Shown: in pieces, positions 8,075 to 16,069 of the stretch | Layout: the number at the start of each line of letters is the position of its first letter | Numbering within the stretch: position 1 is the stretch's first letter | Origin: Lachnospiraceae bacterium | GTDB taxonomy: Bacteria; Bacillota; Clostridia; Lachnospirales; Lachnospiraceae | Length of the DNA stretch: 20,916 nucleotides | Reading direction: 5' to 3' | NCBI GenBank assembly: GCA_900770785.1 | Contig: CAAGLJ010000122.1 | Location: 1 to 20,916, forward strand | Translations under genes and position numbers: made by a program | The notes under the pieces: generated by a model | Databases searched by the model: none | Seen by the model: only the letters and a program-made list of their open reading frames with translations | Told to the model about the DNA's origin: nothing

Positions 8075-9124
8075 TCAACTAAATAACCTCACCAGGTCAT
8101 TATACAATACGAAAACCATCAGGGCCATTAGGGCAACAAGACCAGCGAAATGCACCATTCCTTCCTTATCCGGCGGTACCGGTTTTCCCCGAATAGCCTC
8201 AATAAATAAGAATACCAGCCTTCCTCCATCCAGCGCCGGCAGAGGCAGCAGATTCACTATGCCCAGATTGACACTTAACAGTAGAGCAATATTACATAAA
8301 TTTAAAAACAAAAGCTTAGGGCCATAGGGTGCCGTTTCTTCCGCCACCTCATCAATCATCTGTGCAATGCCTACGGGCCCGGATAAGTCTCTGGCACTGG
8401 CCTTTCCCTGAATCAGCATAGCCAGACTTTTCAAAGTGGATACGAAGCTGTATCTTACTTCATAATAGCCATAACGTAATAAATCCAGTCCCTTGGGCTC
8501 CACATATTCACCATACCCCTGAAAACCGATCAGATAGCGCCCCATTTCTTCATTGTATTTAGGTACAATTTGGGTGGTATATACCTTACCATCACGCTTA
8601 TATTCTATATCCATGGGAGTCTGGCCATTGAAATAGGTGTTAATTTGAATCTCCCGGGCCACATGAACCCGTTCCCCATTCATGGAAATAATCTCATCTC
8701 CCGGTATTATTCCCGCTTCCTCGGCAGGATAGCCTTCCATTACTCCTAAAATTATCGGACGGTCACTTCCCCCCAGTCCCACCAAAATCAGACTCAGGAA
8801 AAAAGCCAGAATAAAATTGAACATGGGGCCTGCCACCACAGACGAAATCCGGGTCCAGACAGGTGCTGAGTTAAAGGAGTTTTCCGAAGGCCCCTCTTCT
8901 GCCTCATTCAGCCCATCCTCACCCTCGAACATACAGGCTCCGCCAATAGGCAGGAGTCGAATAACATAATCCGTACCATTCTTATGGAAGCCACATATTT
9001 TAGGTCCCATGCCGATGGCAAATTCCACCACATGGATTCCTCCTCTTTTGGCCAATAAATAATGTCCAAACTCATGAGCCAATACGATGACTCCAAAAAT
9101 CAAAACAAAATATACTATTGTCAT
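8075..9124 (-). CDS. rseP: Site-2 intramembrane zinc metalloprotease, RseP/RasP family
   Basis: This is a membrane protease that cleaves substrates such as anti-sigma factors and signal-peptide remnants within the bilayer. It is 349 aa, typical of the compact Gram-positive form with one PDZ domain. The zinc site HEFGH (17-21) lies in the first membrane segment. A PDZ domain covers about residues 122-190 (GYPAEEAGIIPGDEI). The third zinc ligand is D299 in LPLPALDGGR, in a C-terminal membrane segment, and a last hydrophobic helix (about 325-341) ends the protein. The ATG at 9124 has AGGGG 6 nt upstream. It follows dxr by 45 bp, the standard order in Firmicutes, and is the last gene before the 7976-8023 terminator. 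Confidence 0.96.
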   Translation of the reverse strand: MTIVYFVLIFGVIVLAHEFGHYLLAKRGGIHVVEFAIGMGPKICGFHKNGTDYVIRLLPIGGACMFEGEDGLNEAEEGPSENSFNSAPVWTRISSVVAGPMFNFILAFFLSLILVGLGGSDRPIILGVMEGYPAEEAGIIPGDEIISMNGERVHVAREIQINTYFNGQTPMDIEYKRDGKVYTTQIVPKYNEEMGRYLIGFQGYGEYVEPKGLDLLRYGYYEVRYSFVSTLKSLAMLIQGKASARDLSGPVGIAQMIDEVAEETAPYGPKLLFLNLCNIALLLSVNLGIVNLLPLPALDGGRLVFLFIEAIRGKPVPPDKEGMVHFAGLVALMALMVFVLYNDLVRLFS

Positions 9125-9169
9125 ATTAATCCCCTATGCATATCGCAAGTTTTACCTACTCTTTTCCTT

Positions 9170-10333
9170 TCAGTCCACTGCCTGCTCACTTCCAGCCAGA
9201 CGGCAGACCAGGCTTTTGCTCTCTGCCTCAGCCTGAAGAATTTCCTCTACCGTAGGATTGACTATTACACTATGATTATTCATAGCTTCTGCAATCAATT
9301 CCGTAATCTGCAGATAGGAAATCTTTTTTTTCAGGAAAAGACTGACCGCCTCTTCGTTGGCTGCATTGTATACTGTGGGCATACTTCCACCTGTGTCTGA
9401 GGCCTCATAAGCCAGCTTCAAGCCCGGAAAGTTCTCCATATCCGGTTTTTCAAAGGTAAGCTGCCCCAGTTCATAAAAGTCTACCCTTCTTCCCTCCATT
9501 GGTCTTCTGTCAGGATAAAATAGAGCATACTGTATGGGCAGCTTCATGTCTGGAGTCCCCAGCTGTGCAATGATCCCTCCATCCTTAAACTGTACCATAG
9601 AATGGATAATACTCTGTGGATGAACCACTACCTGAATTTGCTCCAACTCAACTCCAAAAAGCCATTTTGCTTCAATAACCTCCAATCCCTTATTTACCAG
9701 GGTTGAAGAGTCTATCGTAATCTTTTTTCCCATAGACCAGTTAGGATGCTTCAAGGCATCCTCCACCTGTATGTCAGCCAATTCCTCTTTTCTTTTCCCC
9801 CGGAAAGGTCCTCCCGATGCGGTCAGCAGGATTTTTTCAATCTGAGAGGCCGACTCTTCCTTTAAGGACTGGAAAATGGCACTATGCTCGCTGTCTACCG
9901 GCAGAATAGAAACCTTTTTCTCTTTTGCTAAAGGCATAATAAGATGCCCTGCCGTTACCAGCGTCTCTTTATTGGCCAGGGCAATATCCTTCCCTGCCTC
10001 AATAGCTGCAATGGTGGGGCGAATACCAATCATTCCTACAATAGCCGTTACCAGAATTTCTGCCGCCGGCATGGTGGAAATCTCTAAAAGCCCATCCATT
10101 CCGCAAACTACTTTAACCGGCAGATCACTGATTCGTTCCCGTAAATCCTGACAGGCTTTTTCACTCCACATGGCAGCCAGCCTCGGTTTAAACTGCCGAA
10201 TCTGCTTTTCCAATAAATCCACATTATTTCCGGCAGCCAATCCTACCACCTCTAAATCCGGATTCGCCGTCACTATTTCCAATGTTTGTGTTCCAATAGA
10301 CCCGGTAGAGCCTAATATTGCAATCTTTTTCAT
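9170..10333 (-). CDS. dxr: 1-deoxy-D-xylulose-5-phosphate reductoisomerase
   Basis: Dxr converts DXP to 2-C-methyl-D-erythritol 4-phosphate with NADPH, the first committed step of the MEP pathway. At 387 aa it is the usual length. The NADPH-binding loop GSTGSIGTQT is at residues 8-17 and LANKETLVTAG at 119-129. Metal-site residues D147 and E149 lie in VDSEHSAIFQ, and the catalytic segment ITIDSSTLVNKGLEVIEA (205-222) is intact. The start is ATG at 10333 with a modest purine-rich site upstream. It lies between cdsA (47 bp upstream) and rseP. With ispG further downstream, two MEP enzymes are in this window; the end product feeds the UppS substrate encoded nearby. Confidence 0.97.
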   Translation of the reverse strand: MKKIAILGSTGSIGTQTLEIVTANPDLEVVGLAAGNNVDLLEKQIRQFKPRLAAMWSEKACQDLRERISDLPVKVVCGMDGLLEISTMPAAEILVTAIVGMIGIRPTIAAIEAGKDIALANKETLVTAGHLIMPLAKEKKVSILPVDSEHSAIFQSLKEESASQIEKILLTASGGPFRGKRKEELADIQVEDALKHPNWSMGKKITIDSSTLVNKGLEVIEAKWLFGVELEQIQVVVHPQSIIHSMVQFKDGGIIAQLGTPDMKLPIQYALFYPDRRPMEGRRVDFYELGQLTFEKPDMENFPGLKLAYEASDTGGSMPTVYNAANEEAVSLFLKKKISYLQITELIAEAMNNHSVIVNPTVEEILQAEAESKSLVCRLAGSEQAVD

Positions 10334-10380
10334 CTTTTCTCTTATTCTGCTTTCTTTTTATTTACATCCTGCTATATCCT

Positions 10381-11211
10381 TTAGCGAACTGCAGCAATTA
10401 AAATTCTGAACAGAAAATAAATCATGGGTGCTGTTACGATCACACTGTCAAAGCGATCCATAATCCCGCCATGACCAGGAATCAGTTTGCCATAATCCTT
10501 AATTTCGTAATTACGTTTGATGGCAGAAGCAGCCAGATCTCCTATCTGGGAAATACTGCTTCCAATCCCGCCAATCAGGGCAAAAACCCAGGTAACCTGC
10601 TGATCATGGATCAGCGGTTCCACCAGAAAATATCCAAACAGCCCTCCACAAAGGGCAGAGCCGATTATTCCGGCAACAGAACCTTCCACAGATTTCTTTG
10701 GGCTCAAAACCGGTGCCAGAGAATGCCGTCCGAAAAGCATACCAAAAATATAGGCAAAGGTATCGCTAATCCAGGAGCTGATAAAAATCATCCAGACAAA
10801 ATACCTCCCATACTCCAGCCCTCTGGTCAGATAAATAAAGGAAAACATGACCGGTGCATAAACAAAGGAGAAGTATGCACTCATTACCTGTCTGGCATGA
10901 ATTTGAGGAAAACAAAATACATACACAAAAAGAAAGGCAATCAACGCCATCAGAACCACCATAATCATATAAAAGGAGTTCTTAAGCCCTGCCATTGCCA
11001 GATAATAGAAAGTAATAAAAATAAAACCTGTCATTTCCAGGGCTTTCCCTGCTTTGGAGTCTTCTATAATCCGGCAGGCCTGACACAGCTCGCGAAAGGC
11101 CACCAGAGAAACTGCCCATAGGGTTATGGTCAGATACCAGCCGCCGCCCAGTAGGGTTGCCAATGCCAAAATAACCAATACAATACTGCTGAGTAAACGG
11201 GTTCTAAACAT
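10381..11211 (-). CDS. cdsA: Phosphatidate cytidylyltransferase (CDP-diglyceride synthase)
   Basis: CdsA makes CDP-diacylglycerol from phosphatidic acid and CTP in the membrane, the branch point of phospholipid synthesis. The product is 276 aa with several hydrophobic helices spread along its length. The C-terminal third carries the family signature: SPKKSVEGSVAG, then QIGDLAASAIKRNYEIKDYG and the terminal LIPGHGGIMDRFDS, whose acidic residues bind metal and CTP. The ATG at 11211 lies 4 nt after the uppS stop, and its GGAGG site is inside the end of uppS, so the two genes are tightly coupled. Confidence 0.95.
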   Translation of the reverse strand: MFRTRLLSSIVLVILALATLLGGGWYLTITLWAVSLVAFRELCQACRIIEDSKAGKALEMTGFIFITFYYLAMAGLKNSFYMIMVVLMALIAFLFVYVFCFPQIHARQVMSAYFSFVYAPVMFSFIYLTRGLEYGRYFVWMIFISSWISDTFAYIFGMLFGRHSLAPVLSPKKSVEGSVAGIIGSALCGGLFGYFLVEPLIHDQQVTWVFALIGGIGSSISQIGDLAASAIKRNYEIKDYGKLIPGHGGIMDRFDSVIVTAPMIYFLFRILIAAVR

Positions 11212-11215
11212 CTGA

Positions 11216-11923
11216 TTACTCCTCCTTCACCAGCCCATATCTCCTGTCTCTACGATTATATGCTTCAACAGCTTTTACCAATTCTTCCTTTGAAAAATCC
11301 GGCCAGGCTATATCCGTAAAATAAAACTCTGTATAGGCCAGCTGCCAGAGAAGAAAGTTGGAAATCCTAAGCTCATTACAGGTGCGAATTAACAAATCAG
11401 GATCGGGAATTCCCGCAGTATCCAGACTTTCATTCATCAATTTTTCTGTAATCTCTTCTGACCTCAGACTTCCTTCTTCTATCCGGCAGGCCAGCTTTTT
11501 AACTGCCCGGACAATCTCATCTCTTCCACCATAATTTAAAGCAATCTGAAAATGCAAACCTGTATTGTGGGCTGTAGCCTTCTCAAGCTCTTCAATCCGT
11601 TTCCTGATATCATCATCCAGGTGGCTTTTATCTCCCAGAACTTTGACACACATCCTGTTCTTTTCTGCCGTTTTCAAGCAGGTTTTCAAATAATTGCGAA
11701 GCAGCTTCATTAAAGCATCTACTTCATCCTGGGGGCGCTTCCAGTTTTCTGTGGAAAAGGCGTACACGGTCAAGTACTGAATACCCATTTTATAAGCCTC
11801 TTCACAAATCTTTTCCACCGTCCTGGCCCCCTGGACATGCCCATAATTTCTTGGCATCCCCTTCACTTTTGCCCATCGTCCGTTTCCATCCAGAATAATA
11901 GCCACATGATTTGGAATCTGCAT
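11216..11923 (-). CDS. uppS: Undecaprenyl diphosphate synthase (cis-prenyltransferase)
   Basis: UppS condenses isopentenyl diphosphate onto farnesyl diphosphate to form the C55 lipid carrier for cell-wall synthesis. The frame extends upstream to a TTG (11947), but ATG 11923 is chosen because AGGAGGT is 6 nt before it. This gives 235 aa beginning MQIPNHVAIILDGNGRWA, the family's normal N-terminus. The catalytic aspartate is D12; FSTENW is at 56-61 and the C-terminal RRDRRYG is present. The segment usually written RTGGE or RTSGE reads RTCNELR here (180-186), a local variation that keeps the Arg and Glu. A strong hairpin (11960-11987) separates it from frr. Confidence 0.96.
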   Translation of the reverse strand: MQIPNHVAIILDGNGRWAKVKGMPRNYGHVQGARTVEKICEEAYKMGIQYLTVYAFSTENWKRPQDEVDALMKLLRNYLKTCLKTAEKNRMCVKVLGDKSHLDDDIRKRIEELEKATAHNTGLHFQIALNYGGRDEIVRAVKKLACRIEEGSLRSEEITEKLMNESLDTAGIPDPDLLIRTCNELRISNFLLWQLAYTEFYFTDIAWPDFSKEELVKAVEAYNRRDRRYGLVKEE

Positions 11924-11959
11924 GGTAAAACCTCCTGTCCATCTCAAGGTAAAAGAAAG

Positions 11960-11987
11960 AAAGCTGCCGTAGACATTCGGCAGCTTT
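11960..11987 (-). terminator. Strong hairpin between frr and uppS (terminator or attenuator)
   Basis: The arms AAAGCTGCCG (11960-11969) and CGGCAGCTTT (11978-11987) form a 10-bp stem with an 8-nt loop. On the minus-strand transcript it is followed by a pyrimidine-rich tail, CTTTCTTTTACC. The uppS ribosome binding site begins only about 20 nt further on and I see no promoter in between. It probably terminates only part of transcription, setting the ratio of pyrH-frr to uppS and later genes, or it marks an RNA processing site. That interpretation is inferred. Confidence 0.6.
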
Positions 11988-12026
11988 TGTTTTTATAAAA
12001 CTCACACAAAGCATATTGCTCGTTGT

Positions 12027-12578
12027 TTATACAGTCAGGATTTCTTTTGATTTCTCTTCCACTGCTTTATCAATATCTTTTACATATTTATCTGTTAATT
12101 TCTGAACCTCATTTTCAAGATCCTTGATTTCATCTTCAGAAACCTCTTCTTTTGCCAGCTTCTTAAAGGAATCATTAGCATCCCGGCGTATGTTGCGGAC
12201 AGCAACCTTGGCTTCCTCACCTTTTTTCTTTACATCCTTAACCAGCTCTTTTCTTCTTTCTTCCGTTAATTCCGGAAATACAAGACGAATAACCGAGCCA
12301 TCGTTATTGGGAGTGATTCCTACATCGGATGCCATGATCGCTTTCTCAATGTCACGAATCAGACTCTTTTCCCAGGGGGAAATCTGAATCATTCTGGGCT
12401 CCGGTACAGAAATATTTCCCACCTGCTGAATGGGGGTAGGTGTTCCATAATAATCCACTTTAATCTTATCCAGTACATGGGGATTTGCACGTCCCGCACG
12501 AATAGTCTGATAATCTGCCAATAAATGATCATATGTTTTCTGCATTTTTTCGTCGAATACTTTTACTTTTTCCTTCAT
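12027..12578 (-). CDS. frr: Ribosome recycling factor
   Basis: RRF splits post-termination ribosomes together with EF-G. It is 183 aa, close to the usual 185. Family segments include the N-terminal region with RAGRANPHVLDKIKVDYYG (44-62), then QQVGNISVPEPRMI, and a C-terminal helix rich in charged residues. The frame runs further upstream to 12629, but ATG 12578 is preferred because AGGGAGTGG precedes it and the family starts MKEKV-like. It follows pyrH by 43 bp, the standard order. Confidence 0.97.
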   Translation of the reverse strand: MKEKVKVFDEKMQKTYDHLLADYQTIRAGRANPHVLDKIKVDYYGTPTPIQQVGNISVPEPRMIQISPWEKSLIRDIEKAIMASDVGITPNNDGSVIRLVFPELTEERRKELVKDVKKKGEEAKVAVRNIRRDANDSFKKLAKEEVSEDEIKDLENEVQKLTDKYVKDIDKAVEEKSKEILTV

Positions 12579-12621
12579 CGAATCCACTCCCTGTTTTCTT
12601 CTGATAATATGTCTTTTCCCT

Positions 12622-13317
12622 CTACACAAGAACCCTGGTTCCGGTAAAGTTCCCTTTTACTGCATTAACGATACTGTTTTCTTCATTAAGGCCAAACACC
12701 CACATGGGCATTTTATTCTCTCTGGCAAGAATAGATGCGGTCATATCCACCACCTGAAGATTCTTTTCAATTACTTCGTCGATGGACACCTCCGTATACT
12801 TTCTGGCTGATGGATTGGTTTTGGGATCATCATCATATACCCCATCCACTGCTTTCGCCAGAAGGATTACATCTGCTTCCACTTCAACGGCTCTTAAAAC
12901 CACACCCGTATCTGTGGAAAAATAGGGATGTCCTGTCCCTCCTGCAAAAAAGACAACCATACCCTTCTCAAAGTATTTATTAGCTCTGTCCTTGGAAAAC
13001 AGCTTGGTAAAGGAGCCACATTCAAAAGGAGTAAGCACATTCGTCTTCATCCCTACCGAGCGGAAAATCTCTGATACATAAATACAGTTCATAATGGTTG
13101 CCAGCATTCCAATCTGGTCTGCCTTTGTACGGTCAATATTCTCACTGGTCCGGCCTCTCCAGAAATTGCCGCCGCCGATGACGATTCCTACCTGAACCTG
13201 GGAATCCACCAGTTCCTTCACCTGTACTGCCACCTGGCGAACCGTCGGCTCATCAAATCCTGTTTTCTTCTCTCCTGCCAGGGCTTCCCCGCTTAGCTTT
13301 AATAAAATTCTCTGCAA
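12622..13317 (-). CDS. pyrH: UMP kinase (uridylate kinase)
   Basis: PyrH phosphorylates UMP to UDP as a hexamer of the amino-acid-kinase fold. Motifs are the N-terminal LLKLSGEALAG, GIVIGGGNFWRG, DQIGMLATIMN, FFAGGTGHPYFSTDT and VDGVYDDDPKTNP, all typical of bacterial UMP kinases. Two TTG codons are possible starts. The one at 13323 is only 2 nt from AAGGAG, whereas the one at 13317 is 8 nt away and gives 231 aa, so I prefer 13317. There is no ATG near. It is the first gene of the pyrH-to-rseP unit, behind its own promoter. Confidence 0.96.
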   Translation of the reverse strand: MQRILLKLSGEALAGEKKTGFDEPTVRQVAVQVKELVDSQVQVGIVIGGGNFWRGRTSENIDRTKADQIGMLATIMNCIYVSEIFRSVGMKTNVLTPFECGSFTKLFSKDRANKYFEKGMVVFFAGGTGHPYFSTDTGVVLRAVEVEADVILLAKAVDGVYDDDPKTNPSARKYTEVSIDEVIEKNLQVVDMTASILARENKMPMWVFGLNEENSIVNAVKGNFTGTRVLV

Positions 13318-13411
13318 AGTCAATTCTCCTTTTACCCTTCGGCTCTGGCAGCCAGCCTCAGAACAGCGCCTTTTCCCACAGCCTTAATCTCAGAATCTGC
13401 TTTCAGGCTAT

Positions 13412-13441
13412 AGTATACCATTTTCTGTCTGCTCTTGGCAA
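13412..13441 (-). promoter_or_regulatory. Extended -10 promoter upstream of pyrH
   Basis: On the minus strand TTGCCA (13436-13441) and TATACT (13412-13417) are 18 nt apart, and the -10 is preceded by TGG, forming an extended -10 element. Transcription would start near 13405, roughly 88 nt before the pyrH start. It explains how pyrH-frr-uppS is expressed despite being cut off from rpsB-tsf by the inserted genes. Confidence 0.6.
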
Positions 13442-13452
13442 CCAAAAAAACT

Positions 13453-14559
13453 TTATTTCATTCCCATACTGCTGTTCAGCAGTAGTGAGCTGTACAAAAA
13501 CAGCACCTGCTGACCATCAAAAGAGATAAATTCTCCCAGCAAAGAGCTGCTGATATAACGGATATCCACCAGAGTAATTTTTTCATAGCATTCTGCCATG
13601 AGAGGAATCAGGCTGCCTGCGAAGGAATCCCGAAAGACAATCAGTTCGCCCTTTCCTCTGGCCTGTGGATTTTCAATGGCCAGCAAAGCATCATTGCCGG
13701 AAAGAAAAAATTCATATGCATCCTTCCCGGTAAGTTTTTCCCAATCATAAACTGATTTTTTCACCGGACTGCCGGTATCATAGCTTGTCACTATGCAATT
13801 TTCCAAAATAGGATTAGTCATATAGCAAATGGTATCCGGTTCCACTGCCAGAGCCGATTGTCCCGCATACACTCCGTAAAAAGGAATCTCCAGCACCTTA
13901 GTAGTATATTCTGCCTGGAGGGTGTGTCCCATAGCTTCAGCTATGGTTTCAGCTACCGGCAAAAGGCGCTCCTGCCGCCAATGAGTATCCGTAAAATAAA
14001 AATCCTCCTCACTCAGCAGCTGACGGATATCAATAGCCTGCAAATAGGGAGCGTTTTCTTCCATATAGGTAAACAGAGCATCATAGTCCATCGCCGGATA
14101 GCCATTTCCTTCTGCCAGATAATAGTTCTTATCTGGAATAACGGTTAAATAGCAGTCCCCTGTTTTCCCTTCCAACCAGGTTTCATAGATATTCTTCATT
14201 TTCTTCAAGGCATTGTCTACCTGGGCCTTTTTCAAAGGGTAATCCAGCTTACTCAAATGCCCTTTTACATAATAGATTCCATTGTTATCCAGCTTACCCA
14301 GCAATTTCATGGAAACCAATGCCTTTATCTGCCTGAAGCCTTCTCTGAAGGGAAACTGATCCTGACTGTAAGCCTCAAATTCCTCCATGAATTTCCCTTC
14401 TGATAAACTTTGTGCTCCAAACTTCGGAAACTGTGCCAATATACGCCTCTCTGCAAGAGAGTACTCTTCTGCTTTTTTCCCGAAGCTAAAAAAGGACAGA
14501 CTCAACCATAAAACACCTATAAAAGTAATCAGTATAATTTCCTTTTTCTTTTCCTTCAT
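13453..14559 (-). CDS. DHHW-family protein (AlgJ/AlgX-like partner of MBOAT acyltransferase)
   Basis: This is a predicted extracytoplasmic protein of 368 aa with one N-terminal membrane anchor (about 8-26). The segment ERRILAQFPKF (37-47), then SEGKFMEEFEAYSQDQFPFR (53-72), the signature TDTHWR (190-195) and RDSFAGSLIPL (310-320) match the DHHW/SGNH-like proteins that accompany MBOAT acyltransferases. By analogy with AlgJ/AlgX these may move acetyl groups onto an extracellular polysaccharide; the actual substrate is unknown. An in-frame GTG at 14571 overlaps the AAGGAGGTG site, so ATG 14559 is preferred. The gene starts within 20 bp of the MBOAT stop, clearly the same transcript. Confidence 0.85.
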   Translation of the reverse strand: MKEKKKEIILITFIGVLWLSLSFFSFGKKAEEYSLAERRILAQFPKFGAQSLSEGKFMEEFEAYSQDQFPFREGFRQIKALVSMKLLGKLDNNGIYYVKGHLSKLDYPLKKAQVDNALKKMKNIYETWLEGKTGDCYLTVIPDKNYYLAEGNGYPAMDYDALFTYMEENAPYLQAIDIRQLLSEEDFYFTDTHWRQERLLPVAETIAEAMGHTLQAEYTTKVLEIPFYGVYAGQSALAVEPDTICYMTNPILENCIVTSYDTGSPVKKSVYDWEKLTGKDAYEFFLSGNDALLAIENPQARGKGELIVFRDSFAGSLIPLMAECYEKITLVDIRYISSSLLGEFISFDGQQVLFLYSSLLLNSSMGMK

Positions 14560-14577
14560 CCTTTCCGGCACCTCCTT

Positions 14578-15987
14578 TTAAAAGCGAAAATACAAAAAAG
14601 GATTAAAAGAGCCATCTACAAGATAGGCAGTAGCTGCCAGTAAAAGCATTGCCAGCACCAGCGGCTCCATTATTCCAAGAAGCTGCTCTCCCCTTCTGTA
14701 ATTTCTGATTTTTTTTATCCAAAAAGCCGGAAGGGGCGTTGCCCCCACTGTGGCAATACATAGAATCTGTCCATAGCTTCTCAAATAATAGAGGCTTTCC
14801 ACAGACCATGCTCCATCACTTCCCATTCCTAAGAGCCCTTTAATGTTGCTTGCTGCCTCCTGCAGAGTAGCCGCATCAAAAATGATAAAGCTGACTGCCA
14901 CCGTCAAAATAACGTATAAGTGTGCAAAAATTTTCCACCGTTTCAGCCAGGAATGTAGCCAAAGCTTTTCCAATACCAGAAATACTGCAAAATATAACCC
15001 CCATACAATAAAATTCCAGGCAGCCCCATGCCAGAAGCCGGTTAAAAACCATACCACAAGCAGGTTGAATATCCATCTTGCTTTTCCTACCCTATTCCCT
15101 CCCAGAGGAATATACACATAATCTCTAAACCAGGTTCCCAGGGAAATATGCCATCTGCGCCAAAATTCAGTAATGCTTTTTGCCGTATAGGGATAACAAA
15201 AGTTTTCGGGAAAAGAAAAACCCAGCATCTTTCCCAGACCAATAGCCATATCACTGTACCCGGAAAAGTCAAAATAAATATGGAGCATAAAAGCGGCTGC
15301 GTAAACCCAGAAAAATAATACCGTTTTCTCCGAGGTTTCCTTAAACCCTTCACAGCACTCTCCCAGTGTATTGGCAAGAATTACCTTTTTACCCAATCCA
15401 AGAAGGAATCTGCGAATTCCCCAGGCAATTCCGGACAGATTAATCTCCCTTTCTCCCAGCTGCTCCTCTATAGTAGAGTATCGTACAATCGGTCCCGCAA
15501 TTAATTGTGGAAACATGGAGACATAAGCAGCCAGCAGCAGCAGATTTTTCTGTACCCTTACTTCTCCTCTGTATACATCCACGAGATAGCTCATTAATTG
15601 AAAAACGTAGAAGCTGATACCGATGGGCAGCACAAGCCTCAATAGCGGCAGCGACAGGCCCGTTACCTGGTTGAAGCTGCTGATAAAAAAATCCGTATAT
15701 TTAAAATAACCCAAAGTAAATATATTTACTGCCAACGAAAAACCCAGAAAAACCTTTGTTAAACCATCCTTTTTTCTTCTTTTGCTGCTTTCCAGAAAAA
15801 TGGCAAGAAAAAAAGCTGCAATAATCAAAGCCACCATCAAAAACAGATACCTTATTTCTCCCCAGCCATAAAAAAACAGGCTGGCAGCCAGTAATACACC
15901 GTTTTTCAAAGACTTTGGCACCAGATAATAGGATAGCAGCACTATAGGCAAAAAATAATACAAAAAGGGGATGCTGGAAAATAACAC
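14578..15987 (-). CDS. MBOAT-family membrane-bound O-acyltransferase (AlgI/DltB-like)
   Basis: This is a 469-aa polytopic membrane protein that should transfer an acyl (probably acetyl) group from the cytoplasm to an envelope or secreted polymer. Family marks are PYTAKSITEFWRRWHISLG (266-284), FRDYVYIPLGGNR (287-299) and LTGFWHGAAWNFIVWGLY (315-332). H320 is the expected catalytic histidine and H280 the second conserved one. The start is GTG at 15987 with AAGGAGG and GAAGGG upstream. It is followed by the DHHW gene and preceded by a lipoprotein gene, but a terminator-like hairpin lies just before its ribosome binding site. A DltB role is unlikely because no dltA, dltC or dltD is adjacent; polysaccharide O-acetylation is the better guess. 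Confidence 0.92.
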   Translation of the reverse strand: MLFSSIPFLYYFLPIVLLSYYLVPKSLKNGVLLAASLFFYGWGEIRYLFLMVALIIAAFFLAIFLESSKRRKKDGLTKVFLGFSLAVNIFTLGYFKYTDFFISSFNQVTGLSLPLLRLVLPIGISFYVFQLMSYLVDVYRGEVRVQKNLLLLAAYVSMFPQLIAGPIVRYSTIEEQLGEREINLSGIAWGIRRFLLGLGKKVILANTLGECCEGFKETSEKTVLFFWVYAAAFMLHIYFDFSGYSDMAIGLGKMLGFSFPENFCYPYTAKSITEFWRRWHISLGTWFRDYVYIPLGGNRVGKARWIFNLLVVWFLTGFWHGAAWNFIVWGLYFAVFLVLEKLWLHSWLKRWKIFAHLYVILTVAVSFIIFDAATLQEAASNIKGLLGMGSDGAWSVESLYYLRSYGQILCIATVGATPLPAFWIKKIRNYRRGEQLLGIMEPLVLAMLLLAATAYLVDGSFNPFLYFRF

Positions 15988-16013
15988 GAAATCCCTTCCT
16001 CCTTGTCTTTCTT

Positions 16014-16063
16014 TTAAAAAAACCCTTCAGCAGTTTCCTTACGGAAAATACTGAGGGGTTTTA
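16014..16063 (-). terminator. Intrinsic terminator between the lipoprotein and MBOAT genes
   Basis: On the minus strand a stem pairs CCC-TCAG-TTTCC with GGAAA-CTGA-GGG around a GTAA loop, with small internal bulges, followed by seven T. It lies 7 nt past the lipoprotein stop. Its tail ends about 27 nt before the MBOAT GTG, so the MBOAT gene must rely on read-through or on an upstream promoter that I could not identify with confidence. Confidence 0.7.
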
Positions 16064-16069
16064 TCCCTA

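Noticed and set aside
10471..11121. Plus-strand open frame of 216 codons opposite cdsA
   Set aside because: The translation looks like an antisense shadow with no domain, and the minus-strand cdsA signature is intact throughout.
11366..11386. UppS segment RTCNELR differing from the common RTGGE/RTSGE
   Set aside because: The Arg and Glu are kept, all other motifs are intact, and it looks like ordinary lineage variation rather than loss of function.
13467..13484. Perfect 8-bp palindrome at the 3' end of the DHHW gene as a terminator
   Set aside because: The loop is only 2 nt and the T-run starts about 16 nt after the stem, so it does not have terminator geometry.
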